Shown here: positions 22,372 to 28,558 of the stretch, in pieces
Layout: each line of letters opens with the position of its first letter
Position numbering within the stretch: position 1 is the stretch's first letter
Position numbers and translations under genes: made by a program
NCBI GenBank assembly: GCA_017992575.1
Contig: JAGOOJ010000002.1
Coordinates: forward strand, 1-28,558
Origin: Candidatus Moraniibacteriota bacterium
Lineage (GTDB): Bacteria > Patescibacteriota > Minisyncoccia > Moranbacterales > UBA1568
DNA length: 28,558 nt
Direction of reading: 5' to 3'
Notes under the pieces: generated by a model
Told to the model about the DNA's origin: nothing
Seen by the model: only the letters and a program-made list of their open reading frames with translations
Database searches by the model: none

Positions 22372-24147
22372 TTATGGTTTGGTTGTTGCTTCTGTCGGTT
22401 GAACCTTGGCGTACTCTAGCAAAAATTTCATGATCTGGCCAAATGTCGGGGCAGCACTCGACTCTGCCCATTCAACATTTTTTGGATTATCAAGCTTCAC
22501 TAAAACGACAAATTTTGGATCATGAATCGGCGCATACCCAATAAACGATCCGATACTCACTCCCTCTTCGTAGCCCTTCGAGCCGGTTTTGGCCACCTGA
22601 GCCGTCCCGGTTTTTCCCCCTACCAAATATCCGGGGACATCAGCTCTCTTTCCGTGACCACTCACCACCACGCTCCGTAACATCGTCCCCATGGCTTTAC
22701 TCGTTTCTTCGCTCACCACCTGTCGTATCACCGTAGGAGCCGTGACCTCAATACTACCGTCGGAATGAATAACCTTATCAATAATATTTGGCTTGAGCAA
22801 ACGCCCGCCGTTAGCCAGAGCTGCATAAGCAGTCGTCATTTGTATCGGAGTGGCTGTTATTCCCTGCCCGAAAGAAGCGGTAAAAAAATTGATGGTGCTC
22901 CGAGTATTCTGCAAATTTTTAAGATTCCCCGGCAATTCCGCTGGTAACCTGATTCCCGTTCGCTCACCAAATCCAAAACGCTTTAAATATTCACCAAAGA
23001 GCGTATTTCCCACCAGCTTTTCAACGTAAATAACTCCCGTATTAATTGACTGATCCAACACATGAAACATGTTACTCCGACCATACACTTTATCTTCGGC
23101 ATTGCGAATAGTATAACCAGCTTCAACCACTCTACCGGTATCTACGTATTCTGTTGTTGGACTCACCTGTCCTTCTTCGATACCAATAGCCATCGTAATC
23201 GGCTTCATGATAGATCCTGGTTCGTATGCTGAACTCACTGCTCCATTCAGAAAAATTGAATAGTCCTCTTCTTTAGAGTAATTGTTGGGATCAAACTGTG
23301 GTGCCGACGCCATGGCGAGAATATTGCCTGACTGTGGATCCATCACGATGGCAGTCGCTCGATCGGCCTGATACTGTTCCACCGAATCTTTGAGAATTTT
23401 TTCCGTCTCGTACTGAATCACCCGATCGAGGGTAAGTGTCACGCTATCACCGTTTGAAGCATGACTAATAGTGCGATCAGACAACGGAATCCATCGACCA
23501 CTGGCATCCTTTTCCTGTGACAATGTCCCGGTTTCGCCACGGAGCTGTTCATCGAGTGATGCTTCAACTCCATACCCGCCCGCACCGCCCTTGGCCCCTA
23601 AACTGGCAAAGCCAATCACCTGAGCAGCCAATTCGCCAGCGGGATAGTAGCGGTATTTTTCCCCCTGAAGTGCTACTCCTTTGTACTTAAGCGTTCGTAT
23701 CTCTGTCACTTCACCATCACTCAACCGCTTCTTGATTATTTCAAACGGATCATCCTCCAGATTCAGTTTATCGAGAATTTCTGCTGCCTCGATGTCCAAA
23801 ATACGTGACAGCTCAAGCGCTACGCGATCCTTTTCAACAACATCTCGAGGAACAACAAACACCGTCTGATACTCCCGATTCACAGCTAACGGATAACGAT
23901 CATCGTTTTCACCATCGTGCATAAAAATTTCTCCACGATCAGCTGCCAATTCCAAAGAAGCGTTGTGTTGATTTTCCGCCAACGCAATCCATTTTTCATG
24001 TGACAACACCTGAAGAAAAAAAAGTCGCGCGAGTACCAAGATACCCGCAAAAAACAAAAAGAAAAAAAGGAGTCTTACTCGCCAGACACTTCCTCCGACA
24101 TGAGGACTCTTTTTCTTTTTTGATTGATACTGGGGAGTATTCCACAT
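22372..24147 (-). CDS. ftsI: Penicillin-binding protein 2 / FtsI transpeptidase
   Basis: A 591-residue class B penicillin-binding protein that cross-links peptidoglycan, most likely at the septum given its place in the mra cluster. A cytoplasmic basic tail is followed by one membrane span (about 25-47). The PBP dimerisation domain (about 60-225) contains RGEIFMHDG and YPAGELAAQVIGFAS. The transpeptidase domain has all three motifs: SIMK (Ser312, Lys315), SIN (367-369) and KTG (512-514, GGKTGTAQ). The length is normal for FtsI. The ATG at 24147 lies 39 bases after the FtsL-like gene. No PASTA domains are present. The cognate FtsW is not in the window. Confidence 0.95.
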   Translation of the reverse strand: MWNTPQYQSKKKKSPHVGGSVWRVRLLFFFLFFAGILVLARLFFLQVLSHEKWIALAENQHNASLELAADRGEIFMHDGENDDRYPLAVNREYQTVFVVPRDVVEKDRVALELSRILDIEAAEILDKLNLEDDPFEIIKKRLSDGEVTEIRTLKYKGVALQGEKYRYYPAGELAAQVIGFASLGAKGGAGGYGVEASLDEQLRGETGTLSQEKDASGRWIPLSDRTISHASNGDSVTLTLDRVIQYETEKILKDSVEQYQADRATAIVMDPQSGNILAMASAPQFDPNNYSKEEDYSIFLNGAVSSAYEPGSIMKPITMAIGIEEGQVSPTTEYVDTGRVVEAGYTIRNAEDKVYGRSNMFHVLDQSINTGVIYVEKLVGNTLFGEYLKRFGFGERTGIRLPAELPGNLKNLQNTRSTINFFTASFGQGITATPIQMTTAYAALANGGRLLKPNIIDKVIHSDGSIEVTAPTVIRQVVSEETSKAMGTMLRSVVVSGHGKRADVPGYLVGGKTGTAQVAKTGSKGYEEGVSIGSFIGYAPIHDPKFVVLVKLDNPKNVEWAESSAAPTFGQIMKFLLEYAKVQPTEATTKP

Positions 24148-24186
24148 ATAACTGTCTTTCGTTTGAGAACGAAGCGACTCCCCCTC

Positions 24187-24540
24187 CTATCGCAACGCTA
24201 CCGAACTATGTTCTTCCACGTATTTTATACTTCCTGGTTTCTCCATGTGTAGCTCTTGACTCGACGCCTCTTCAATCCGATGGAGTGAACGCAAATCAGC
24301 TTCTGTAATACGCAACTCAGCATTCTTTTGCGTCAAAATATTGATTTCTTTTTCCAATGACCGCATGTGGTACCCCTGGACCGCATTCTGATTAACAGCA
24401 AACAGATACCCTCCTCCTGAAACAAACAGAGCTGTCATCACTGCCACCAAAAGCATGTGAGCAGAACCCGAAAGCTCCGTCTGTGCGACGGGTTTCGATA
24501 CCCATGAAGCTACACCTTTTTTATGACGAGCAACTGACAT
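24187..24540 (-). CDS. ftsL: FtsL-like septum protein
   Basis: A 117-residue bitopic protein. A basic cytoplasmic tail (1-28) is followed by one membrane span (about 29-50) and an extracytoplasmic coiled coil (about 58-95, with LEKEINILTQKNAELRITEA). The C-terminal HRIEEASSQELHMEKPGSIK segment matches the usual end of FtsL/DivIC-type proteins (leading A..L-M..P). FtsL sequences diverge strongly, so the call rests on topology, size and position between rsmH and ftsI, where ftsL lies in most bacteria. In that role it would form a complex with FtsB/DivIC and FtsI to activate septal synthesis. Confidence 0.82.
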   Translation of the reverse strand: MSVARHKKGVASWVSKPVAQTELSGSAHMLLVAVMTALFVSGGGYLFAVNQNAVQGYHMRSLEKEINILTQKNAELRITEADLRSLHRIEEASSQELHMEKPGSIKYVEEHSSVALR

Positions 24541-24571
24541 ATGAAATTTTATTTTTATTTTTCTTTCTTCT

Positions 24572-25531
24572 CTACACTTTTTCTACCACCCTCAGTTTGG
24601 CACTTCGCGCTCGAGGGTTCCGTACGAGCTCATCACCTCCTGCTACAACCGGTTTCTTTGTTACTAACCTGATACGAGGTCGACGGTCGCAACGGCACAC
24701 GGGAAATGTAGGTGGACAGACACAGCCTGTGGCCTGTTCTTTGAAAAACTGTTTCACTCGCCTATCCTCTCCCGAGTGGAAAGCAATCACAGCGAGGCGT
24801 CCTCCCGTGGCGAGTCGACTCAGTGCCTGTCCGAGAAAAGATTCCAAATGTTGAAATTCCTCATTCACAGCAATTCGAAGCGCCTGAAACGTTTTGGTGG
24901 CCGGATGGATTTTCAAAAGTGCACGTTTCCGCTTCGGATAAGCTTCTGTCACTACTCTTGCGAGCTCATGTGTCGTTTCAATCGGCGCTTCCGATCGACG
25001 AGCCACTATCGCCTGGGCAATGCGCCAGCTTTCGCTTTCATCACCAAACGCTGTCAATACCTCCGCTAACGACTCCGGCGAATACCTATTCACAATGTCT
25101 CTGGCCGTCAAAATCGTGGAGCGATCGAGACGCATATCGAGTGGCCCATCCTCTTGAAAACTAAACCCTCGTTCTGCCGTTTCAATTTGATCTGAAGAAT
25201 ATCCCAGATCAGCCAGAACGGCATCAACGGTTGTGACGCCAAGCTGATCCAAAGCACTCGCCATATCCGAATAATTACTCTGTATCATGACAAGTCTCCC
25301 CTCCTCCGAGGCTTGTCTCAACAGGGTATCGGACACAACCACTGACTGAAACTGATCGATAGCTTCCTGGTCAGCATCAAAAGCAATGATTCTTCCAGTC
25401 GGCGAAACTTCCGCAAGCATCATGCTGGCATGACCACCACCACCGAGGGTCGCGTCTACCACCACCATTCCTTTTTGAAGGTGCAACTTTTCTTTTACCT
25501 CTTCGAGCAATACTGGAATATGCCTTGTCAT
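24572..25531 (-). CDS. rsmH: 16S rRNA m4C1402 methyltransferase RsmH (MraW)
   Basis: A 319-residue AdoMet-dependent methyltransferase that N4-methylates C1402 of 16S rRNA in the decoding centre. It begins with the family signature MTRHIPVLLEEV; the AdoMet loop is VVDATLGGGGHASMML, and the DAVLADLGYSSDQIETAERG, GPLDMRLD, FQALRIAVNEE and FHSGEDRRVKQFF segments follow. The C-terminal RNPRARSAKLRVVE is also typical. The start at 25531 is chosen over an in-frame TTG at 25540. It follows mraZ, as in most bacteria, and is 31 bases before the FtsL-like gene. Confidence 0.97.
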   Translation of the reverse strand: MTRHIPVLLEEVKEKLHLQKGMVVVDATLGGGGHASMMLAEVSPTGRIIAFDADQEAIDQFQSVVVSDTLLRQASEEGRLVMIQSNYSDMASALDQLGVTTVDAVLADLGYSSDQIETAERGFSFQEDGPLDMRLDRSTILTARDIVNRYSPESLAEVLTAFGDESESWRIAQAIVARRSEAPIETTHELARVVTEAYPKRKRALLKIHPATKTFQALRIAVNEEFQHLESFLGQALSRLATGGRLAVIAFHSGEDRRVKQFFKEQATGCVCPPTFPVCRCDRRPRIRLVTKKPVVAGGDELVRNPRARSAKLRVVEKV

Positions 25532-25543
25532 ACAACCCAAGAA

Positions 25544-25590
25544 TCAAAAATCAAAATGCAACCGAGTCAATCTTCATTTTTTATTTTTGA
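25544..25590. repeat. AT-rich inverted repeat between mraZ and rsmH
   Basis: TCAAAAATCAAAATG (25544-25558) pairs with CATTTTTTATTTTTGA (25575-25590) with one bulge. It is similar in style to the CAAAT-rich repeat upstream of rmlB. It lies inside the mraZ operon and may slow transcription without ending it. Confidence 0.5.
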
Positions 25591-25613
25591 GCTGTATGTT
25601 TGTACTTGCACAA

Positions 25614-26048
25614 CTAGTAGATACCTAATTTTCCTAAATCTTCTGCGATCTTCCCCGTATTCTTTTCTGCCTGACTCTTATACTTGTTCCATTTCACCGT
25701 ATCCCAGATTTCCAGACGGTTGAAAAGACCAACAATCGTTACTTCCTTTTTGAGACCACCATCGTTTTTCAAATATTCAGGCAAAAGCACTCTTCCCTGG
25801 CTGTCGAGTTCTACATCGGTTGCTCCTGCGAGCATCACTCGGATAAAACTGCGAGTTCCGGCTTCACCCACTGGGAGTGTTCCAAGCTTTGTGGCGAGCT
25901 CCTCCCATACTTTCATCGGATACACGAAGAGACAGTTGTCGAGTCCACGTGTCACTACCACTTTATTCCCCAGCTCTCCTCGAAATTTCGAAGGAAGCGC
26001 CAGGCGCTTCTTGGGATCAATCGTATGTGAATATTCGCCGATAAACAT
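25614..26048 (-). CDS. mraZ: Transcriptional regulator MraZ
   Basis: A 144-residue protein of two AbrB-like domains that binds repeats upstream of its own operon and represses it. Each half carries the DXXXR signature: DPKKRLALPSKFR near residue 11 and DSQGRVLLPEYL near residue 82. The start at 26048 (MFIGEYSHTID) is the family start and has GGGGA six bases upstream; a GTG at 26069 lies within the operator. It is the first gene of the mraZ-rsmH-ftsL-ftsI-murF-khpA operon. The AAAGTGGG repeats directly upstream are its likely operator. Confidence 0.95.
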   Translation of the reverse strand: MFIGEYSHTIDPKKRLALPSKFRGELGNKVVVTRGLDNCLFVYPMKVWEELATKLGTLPVGEAGTRSFIRVMLAGATDVELDSQGRVLLPEYLKNDGGLKKEVTIVGLFNRLEIWDTVKWNKYKSQAEKNTGKIAEDLGKLGIY

Positions 26049-26054
26049 AATTTC

Positions 26055-26072
26055 CCCACTTTCACCCACTTT
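26055..26072 (-). promoter_or_regulatory. Tandem MraZ-type operator repeats
   Basis: On the minus strand AAAGTGGG occurs twice with a 10-base period (26072-26065 and 26062-26055), giving GTGGG-N5-GTGGG. This matches the described spacing of MraZ boxes. They lie between the predicted transcription start and the mraZ ATG and overlap the ribosome site. Confidence 0.7.
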
Positions 26073-26088
26073 TCTTATCTACTTCCAC

Positions 26089-26117
26089 ATTATACGCCAC
26101 CCTATTTCACCCGTCAA
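26089..26117 (-). promoter_or_regulatory. mraZ operon promoter, near consensus
   Basis: On the minus strand TTGACG (26117-26112), a 17-base spacer, then TATAAT (26094-26089). The -10 is perfect and the -35 matches five of six bases. The predicted start near 26082 gives a leader of about 35 bases. Confidence 0.85.
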
Positions 26118-26133
26118 CACATTAGTTATGCAC

Positions 26134-26165
26134 CAAAAAAACAGCTCTATAGAGCTGTTTTTTTA
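26134..26165 (-). terminator. Bidirectional terminator behind pepA
   Basis: AACAGCTC and GAGCTGTT (26140-26157) form a stem flanked by A- and T-tracts, so it works on either strand. It should end the pepA transcript and separate it from the mraZ promoter. Confidence 0.85.
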
Positions 26166-26186
26166 AAAAATTATACCAAAAATTCT

Positions 26187-27605
26187 TTACATTCTTCCCT
26201 GTTCCAAAACTTTCACCAAAAGGCGCACCGGAGCGCCGGCGGAACCCTTGGACAGAAACTCATCAGGGAGCGTTGTCATGCGTGGAGCGATATCGAGGTG
26301 TACCCATGGATAGGCATGATCTACAAACTGTTTCAGGAAAACCGCTGCTGTGATAGCTCCACCGTAGCGCGTCCGTCCGAGATTGGCCACATCCCCAAAA
26401 GTCCCCTTGATTTCTTCATCATATTCGTCCCACAATGGCAGTGGCCAAACATGATCACCACTTTCCTCCCCAAAGTGACGGAGTTGTAGTTCAAGTTTCT
26501 CATCTTCAGTAAACAACGCTGTCGCTCGCTCTCCTAAAGCAGCCATCGCTGCACCTGTGAGTGTCGCGACATCAACCACCAGCGCCGGATGATAGCGCTT
26601 GGCATAGTGGAGGGCATCTGCCAAAATAATCCGCCCCTCCGCATCCGTATTCAACACTTCGATTGTCTTGCCGGACATGGAACGAATGATATCTCCTGGA
26701 CGATAACTGGCTCCCGACATCATGTTTTCTACTGCCGGTACCAAAACCACAATGTTCTTTTTCAGTTTCAAACGTGTTGCTATAGCCAGAGCATGAATCA
26801 CCGCTGCCCCACCAGACATATCCATATTCATCCCGAGGATGTAGTCGCTTGGCTTCAGATTGATACCACCCGTATCAAAGGTGACTCCCTTCCCAACCAA
26901 CACAACCGGTTTATCATTCTTTTTCCCGCCGTGATATTCCATAATAATAAACCGCGATGGCGCTTCGGATCCTTTGCCGACTCCGAGCACCCCACCCATA
27001 CCAAGTTTTTCCATCTGCTGTTCATTGAGCACCGTCACCTTGACTGGCAATCCTTTCACTGTTGCCCGAGCATGGCGCGCCAGAATGTCTGGGGTCATCG
27101 CTCCTCCCGGCATCGTCGCAATATGACGTGATTGATTCACTTCTTCTCCGATAACTTTCCCTCGCTCAATACCCAAACGAATATCTTTCTCTCCGGCATT
27201 CAAAAACGAAACCGTTTTCAAACGTGGAAACCCTTCAGTTGGTTTTGTGAGGAATTCTTGAAACGAAAACTCCGCCATAATCATATTGACCGTCAGCATT
27301 TCAGCGAGATCCTGCGGTGCCATCTTCAAATGACTCAAATGAAACTGCTTGAAATCACACACTATTTCTGTATATTTCTTCGCCATCGCCTCACGAACCA
27401 CCCGCCGGGCCAACAACTGAAGCTTGCGTCGTGTCATTTCTGCTCGTTTGCCTATCACGAGTATAAGCGTCACCGTTTCACCCCGCACCTCTATCACGCC
27501 ATCCTTTCCTTCCTCTACCAAGCGCACCCGAAGCGTGTCTTTTCGTATCTTCCCCTCCTGTACTCTCTTGATGTGCATACTCCAAAAGTTAATATTCAAT
27601 TTCAT
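26187..27605 (-). CDS. pepA: M17-family leucyl aminopeptidase
   Basis: A 472-residue cytosolic metalloaminopeptidase that removes N-terminal residues from peptides. All two-metal ligands of the M17 family are visible: Lys239 and Asp244 in VGKGVTFDTGG, Asp262 in MDMSGG, and Asp321/Glu323 in NTDAEGR. The catalytic Lys251 (LKP) and Arg325 are present. The N-terminal macro-like domain (about 1-150) is divergent. The start at 27605 (MKLNINFW) is chosen over an in-frame TTG at 27704 that would place codons in the hairpin at 27695-27758; an ATG at 27578 is a further option. It is followed by a strong terminator and lies downstream of bcp. Confidence 0.95.
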   Translation of the reverse strand: MKLNINFWSMHIKRVQEGKIRKDTLRVRLVEEGKDGVIEVRGETVTLILVIGKRAEMTRRKLQLLARRVVREAMAKKYTEIVCDFKQFHLSHLKMAPQDLAEMLTVNMIMAEFSFQEFLTKPTEGFPRLKTVSFLNAGEKDIRLGIERGKVIGEEVNQSRHIATMPGGAMTPDILARHARATVKGLPVKVTVLNEQQMEKLGMGGVLGVGKGSEAPSRFIIMEYHGGKKNDKPVVLVGKGVTFDTGGINLKPSDYILGMNMDMSGGAAVIHALAIATRLKLKKNIVVLVPAVENMMSGASYRPGDIIRSMSGKTIEVLNTDAEGRIILADALHYAKRYHPALVVDVATLTGAAMAALGERATALFTEDEKLELQLRHFGEESGDHVWPLPLWDEYDEEIKGTFGDVANLGRTRYGGAITAAVFLKQFVDHAYPWVHLDIAPRMTTLPDEFLSKGSAGAPVRLLVKVLEQGRM

Positions 27606-27694
27606 TCCACCCAAACTTTCCACTCTGCAACTCAAGTACTTTTTCAGAATATTTTTTCTTCGTTGATCCTGCTTGGTTATGCAGTGTAGATGAA

Positions 27695-27758
27695 TGCGGA
27701 GCAAGAAAATTTGTTGAGTAAGCGTCCTCGCTTGAGGCTCAGAAATTTTCTCTCCGCA
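27695..27758. repeat. Long multi-stem hairpin between bcp and pepA
   Basis: GCGGAG...AGAAAATTT on one side pairs with AAATTTTCT...CTCCGC on the other with a 2-base bulge, then GAG/CTC, then AAGCG/CGCTT around a TCCT loop. The paired arms total more than 20 bp in 64 bases. No T-tract follows, so it is not a standard terminator. Confidence 0.65.
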
Positions 27759-27810
27759 GAATCACACTTCGTCCAAGGAGAAGACAGAAGAAAAACTATT
27801 CCAAAAAGTA

Positions 27811-28284
27811 CTACTCTCCACTCAGTTTGTTAATGTCCTTGAGCACTTCTTCGGCGTGGCTACTGGGTTTCACATTCTCATAAATCTTGGCGATCTTTCC
27901 CGCTGGATTAATGAGAAATGTTGTCCGAAGAATCCCCATATACTCTCGTCCCATAAACTTTTTTTTGGCCCACACTCCGTAGAGTTCGACGACCTTTTTT
28001 TCCTCATCAGAGAGCAGTGTAAAGGGTAGTTCATACTTCGTTGCAAACTTGGCATGTTTTTTCACGGTATCAACACTCACTCCGAATACCACTGCCTGTG
28101 AACGTTTAAATTGAGGAAACGTGTCGCGAAACTGACAGGCTTCGACCGTACAGCCAGGTGTATCATCCTTGGGATAGAAATAGAGCACCACCCACTGACC
28201 AATGTACTCTTTCAGAATATGAAGTTTGCCTTCTTGATCGGGAAGAGTAAAATTTTTGGCTTTGGTTCCTACTTTTGGTAGCAT
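27811..28284 (-). CDS. bcp: Thiol peroxidase, PrxQ/Bcp-type peroxiredoxin
   Basis: A 157-residue peroxiredoxin of the PrxQ/Bcp branch that reduces hydrogen peroxide and organic peroxides. The motif PKDDTPGCTVEACQFRD holds the peroxidatic Cys45 and, five residues later, the resolving Cys50, the spacing of atypical two-cysteine PrxQ enzymes. FGVSVD and LPFTLLSDEEKKV follow, and the RTTFLINPAGKI segment is typical of the fold. The ATG at 28284 gives the standard family start, with no clear Shine-Dalgarno sequence. The electron donor is probably the thioredoxin encoded at 5251-5562. It is followed by the hairpin at 27695-27758 and pepA. Confidence 0.96.
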   Translation of the reverse strand: MLPKVGTKAKNFTLPDQEGKLHILKEYIGQWVVLYFYPKDDTPGCTVEACQFRDTFPQFKRSQAVVFGVSVDTVKKHAKFATKYELPFTLLSDEEKKVVELYGVWAKKKFMGREYMGILRTTFLINPAGKIAKIYENVKPSSHAEEVLKDINKLSGE

Positions 28285-28320
28285 ATATTTTTCTCATGGA
28301 TGAATGATGAATTTTATCAT

Positions 28321-28357
28321 AAAAAGAAAACCCCCGCCACGACGATGCGTAGCGGGG
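28321..28357 (-). terminator. Terminator of the right-edge gene
   Basis: On the minus strand CCCCGCTACG and CGTGGCGGGG (28357-28332, one G-T pair) form a 10-bp stem followed by a T-rich tail (TTTTCTTTTT). A second hairpin, CTCTCT/AGAGAG, lies just before it near 28364-28384. Confidence 0.85.
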
Positions 28358-28386
28358 AAAAGTGGCCACTCTCTTTCAGAGAGCCT

Positions 28387-28558
28387 TCAGTGATGAGGAC
28401 AGATGGCGGCGTACACCTGATGCTCTACTGCCTGGAACAGAGGAAGCGGCATATCCGCCTCGCGCCTCAACGCTTCCATACGAGAGAGCGCCAGGGAAAA
28501 CTTCCCAGCGCTCAAATGCTCCAGCACGGCACGAAGGGAATCATGGCCTCCGAGCATC
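28387..28558 (-). CDS. Hypothetical protein, C-terminal part at right edge
   Basis: An open minus-strand frame of 56 codons and a TGA stop. The ATG at 28557 (MLGGHDSLRAVLEHLSAGKF) may be an internal residue, since the frame could continue beyond the window. The sequence is helical (residues 6-30) and ends HQVYAAICPHH. It resembles no family that I know. The strong terminator behind it supports a real gene end. Confidence 0.5.
   Translation of the reverse strand, partial: MLGGHDSLRAVLEHLSAGKFSLALSRMEALRREADMPLPLFQAVEHQVYAAICPHH

Noticed and set aside
1..28558. UGA read as an amino acid (code 25)
   Set aside because: UGA closes several genes at the expected family ends, including the DUF4012 gene and the 12700-13398 gene, and no conserved protein here needs an in-frame UGA.

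Overview
This window reads as a chromosomal segment of a Candidate Phyla Radiation (Patescibacteria) bacterium. The grounds are compact, nearly gene-packed DNA, a large DUF4012 membrane protein of the kind common in that group, lean housekeeping enzymes, and AT-rich 'CAAAT'-type intergenic repeats. UGA is used as an ordinary stop codon, which argues against the Gracilibacteria/Absconditabacteria code. The phylum assignment is an inference from gene content. No rRNA, tRNA, CRISPR array, transposase or prophage gene was found. All genes but one lie on the minus strand, so transcription runs from high to low coordinates.

From the right edge: a partial small gene with a strong terminator (28387-28558), a PrxQ/Bcp peroxiredoxin, a conspicuous 64-nt hairpin, and an M17 leucyl aminopeptidase with a bidirectional terminator. 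Next is a division and cell-wall operon, mraZ-rsmH-ftsL-like-ftsI-murF-khpA. It is driven by a near-consensus promoter with tandem MraZ-type operator repeats and ends at a strong terminator near 20530. A 368-nt gene-free, hairpin-rich stretch follows, then rmlC-rmlB and a possible transglutaminase-like protein. The only plus-strand gene, a small single-span membrane protein with its own promoter, 5' hairpin and terminator, sits between that protein and rmlD.

The central part is an envelope-polysaccharide block: rmlD, then glyA-rmlA-galU ending at a terminator, then a membrane protein with a coiled coil, a GT4 glycosyltransferase, a DUF4012 protein and a MurJ/MviN flippase. Together with rmlB and rmlC this supplies dTDP-L-rhamnose and UDP-glucose and offers a glycosyltransferase and a lipid-linked sugar flippase. 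A surface-glycan assembly line is a reasonable inference.

The left part holds lepA, trxA, yjbQ, mltG, a polytopic membrane protein, dnaJ behind a CIRCE (HrcA) operator, an unrecognised 179-aa protein with its own promoter and terminator, a 560-nt gene-free region with several inverted repeats, and the start of what looks like recJ at the left edge.

No clearly new multi-gene system is visible. The more unusual items are the Cys-rich CCGGGCC loop in RmlD, the possibly frameshifted C-terminus of RmlB, the unexplained structured intergenic regions, the lone plus-strand gene, and the DUF4012/MurJ/glycosyltransferase cluster.
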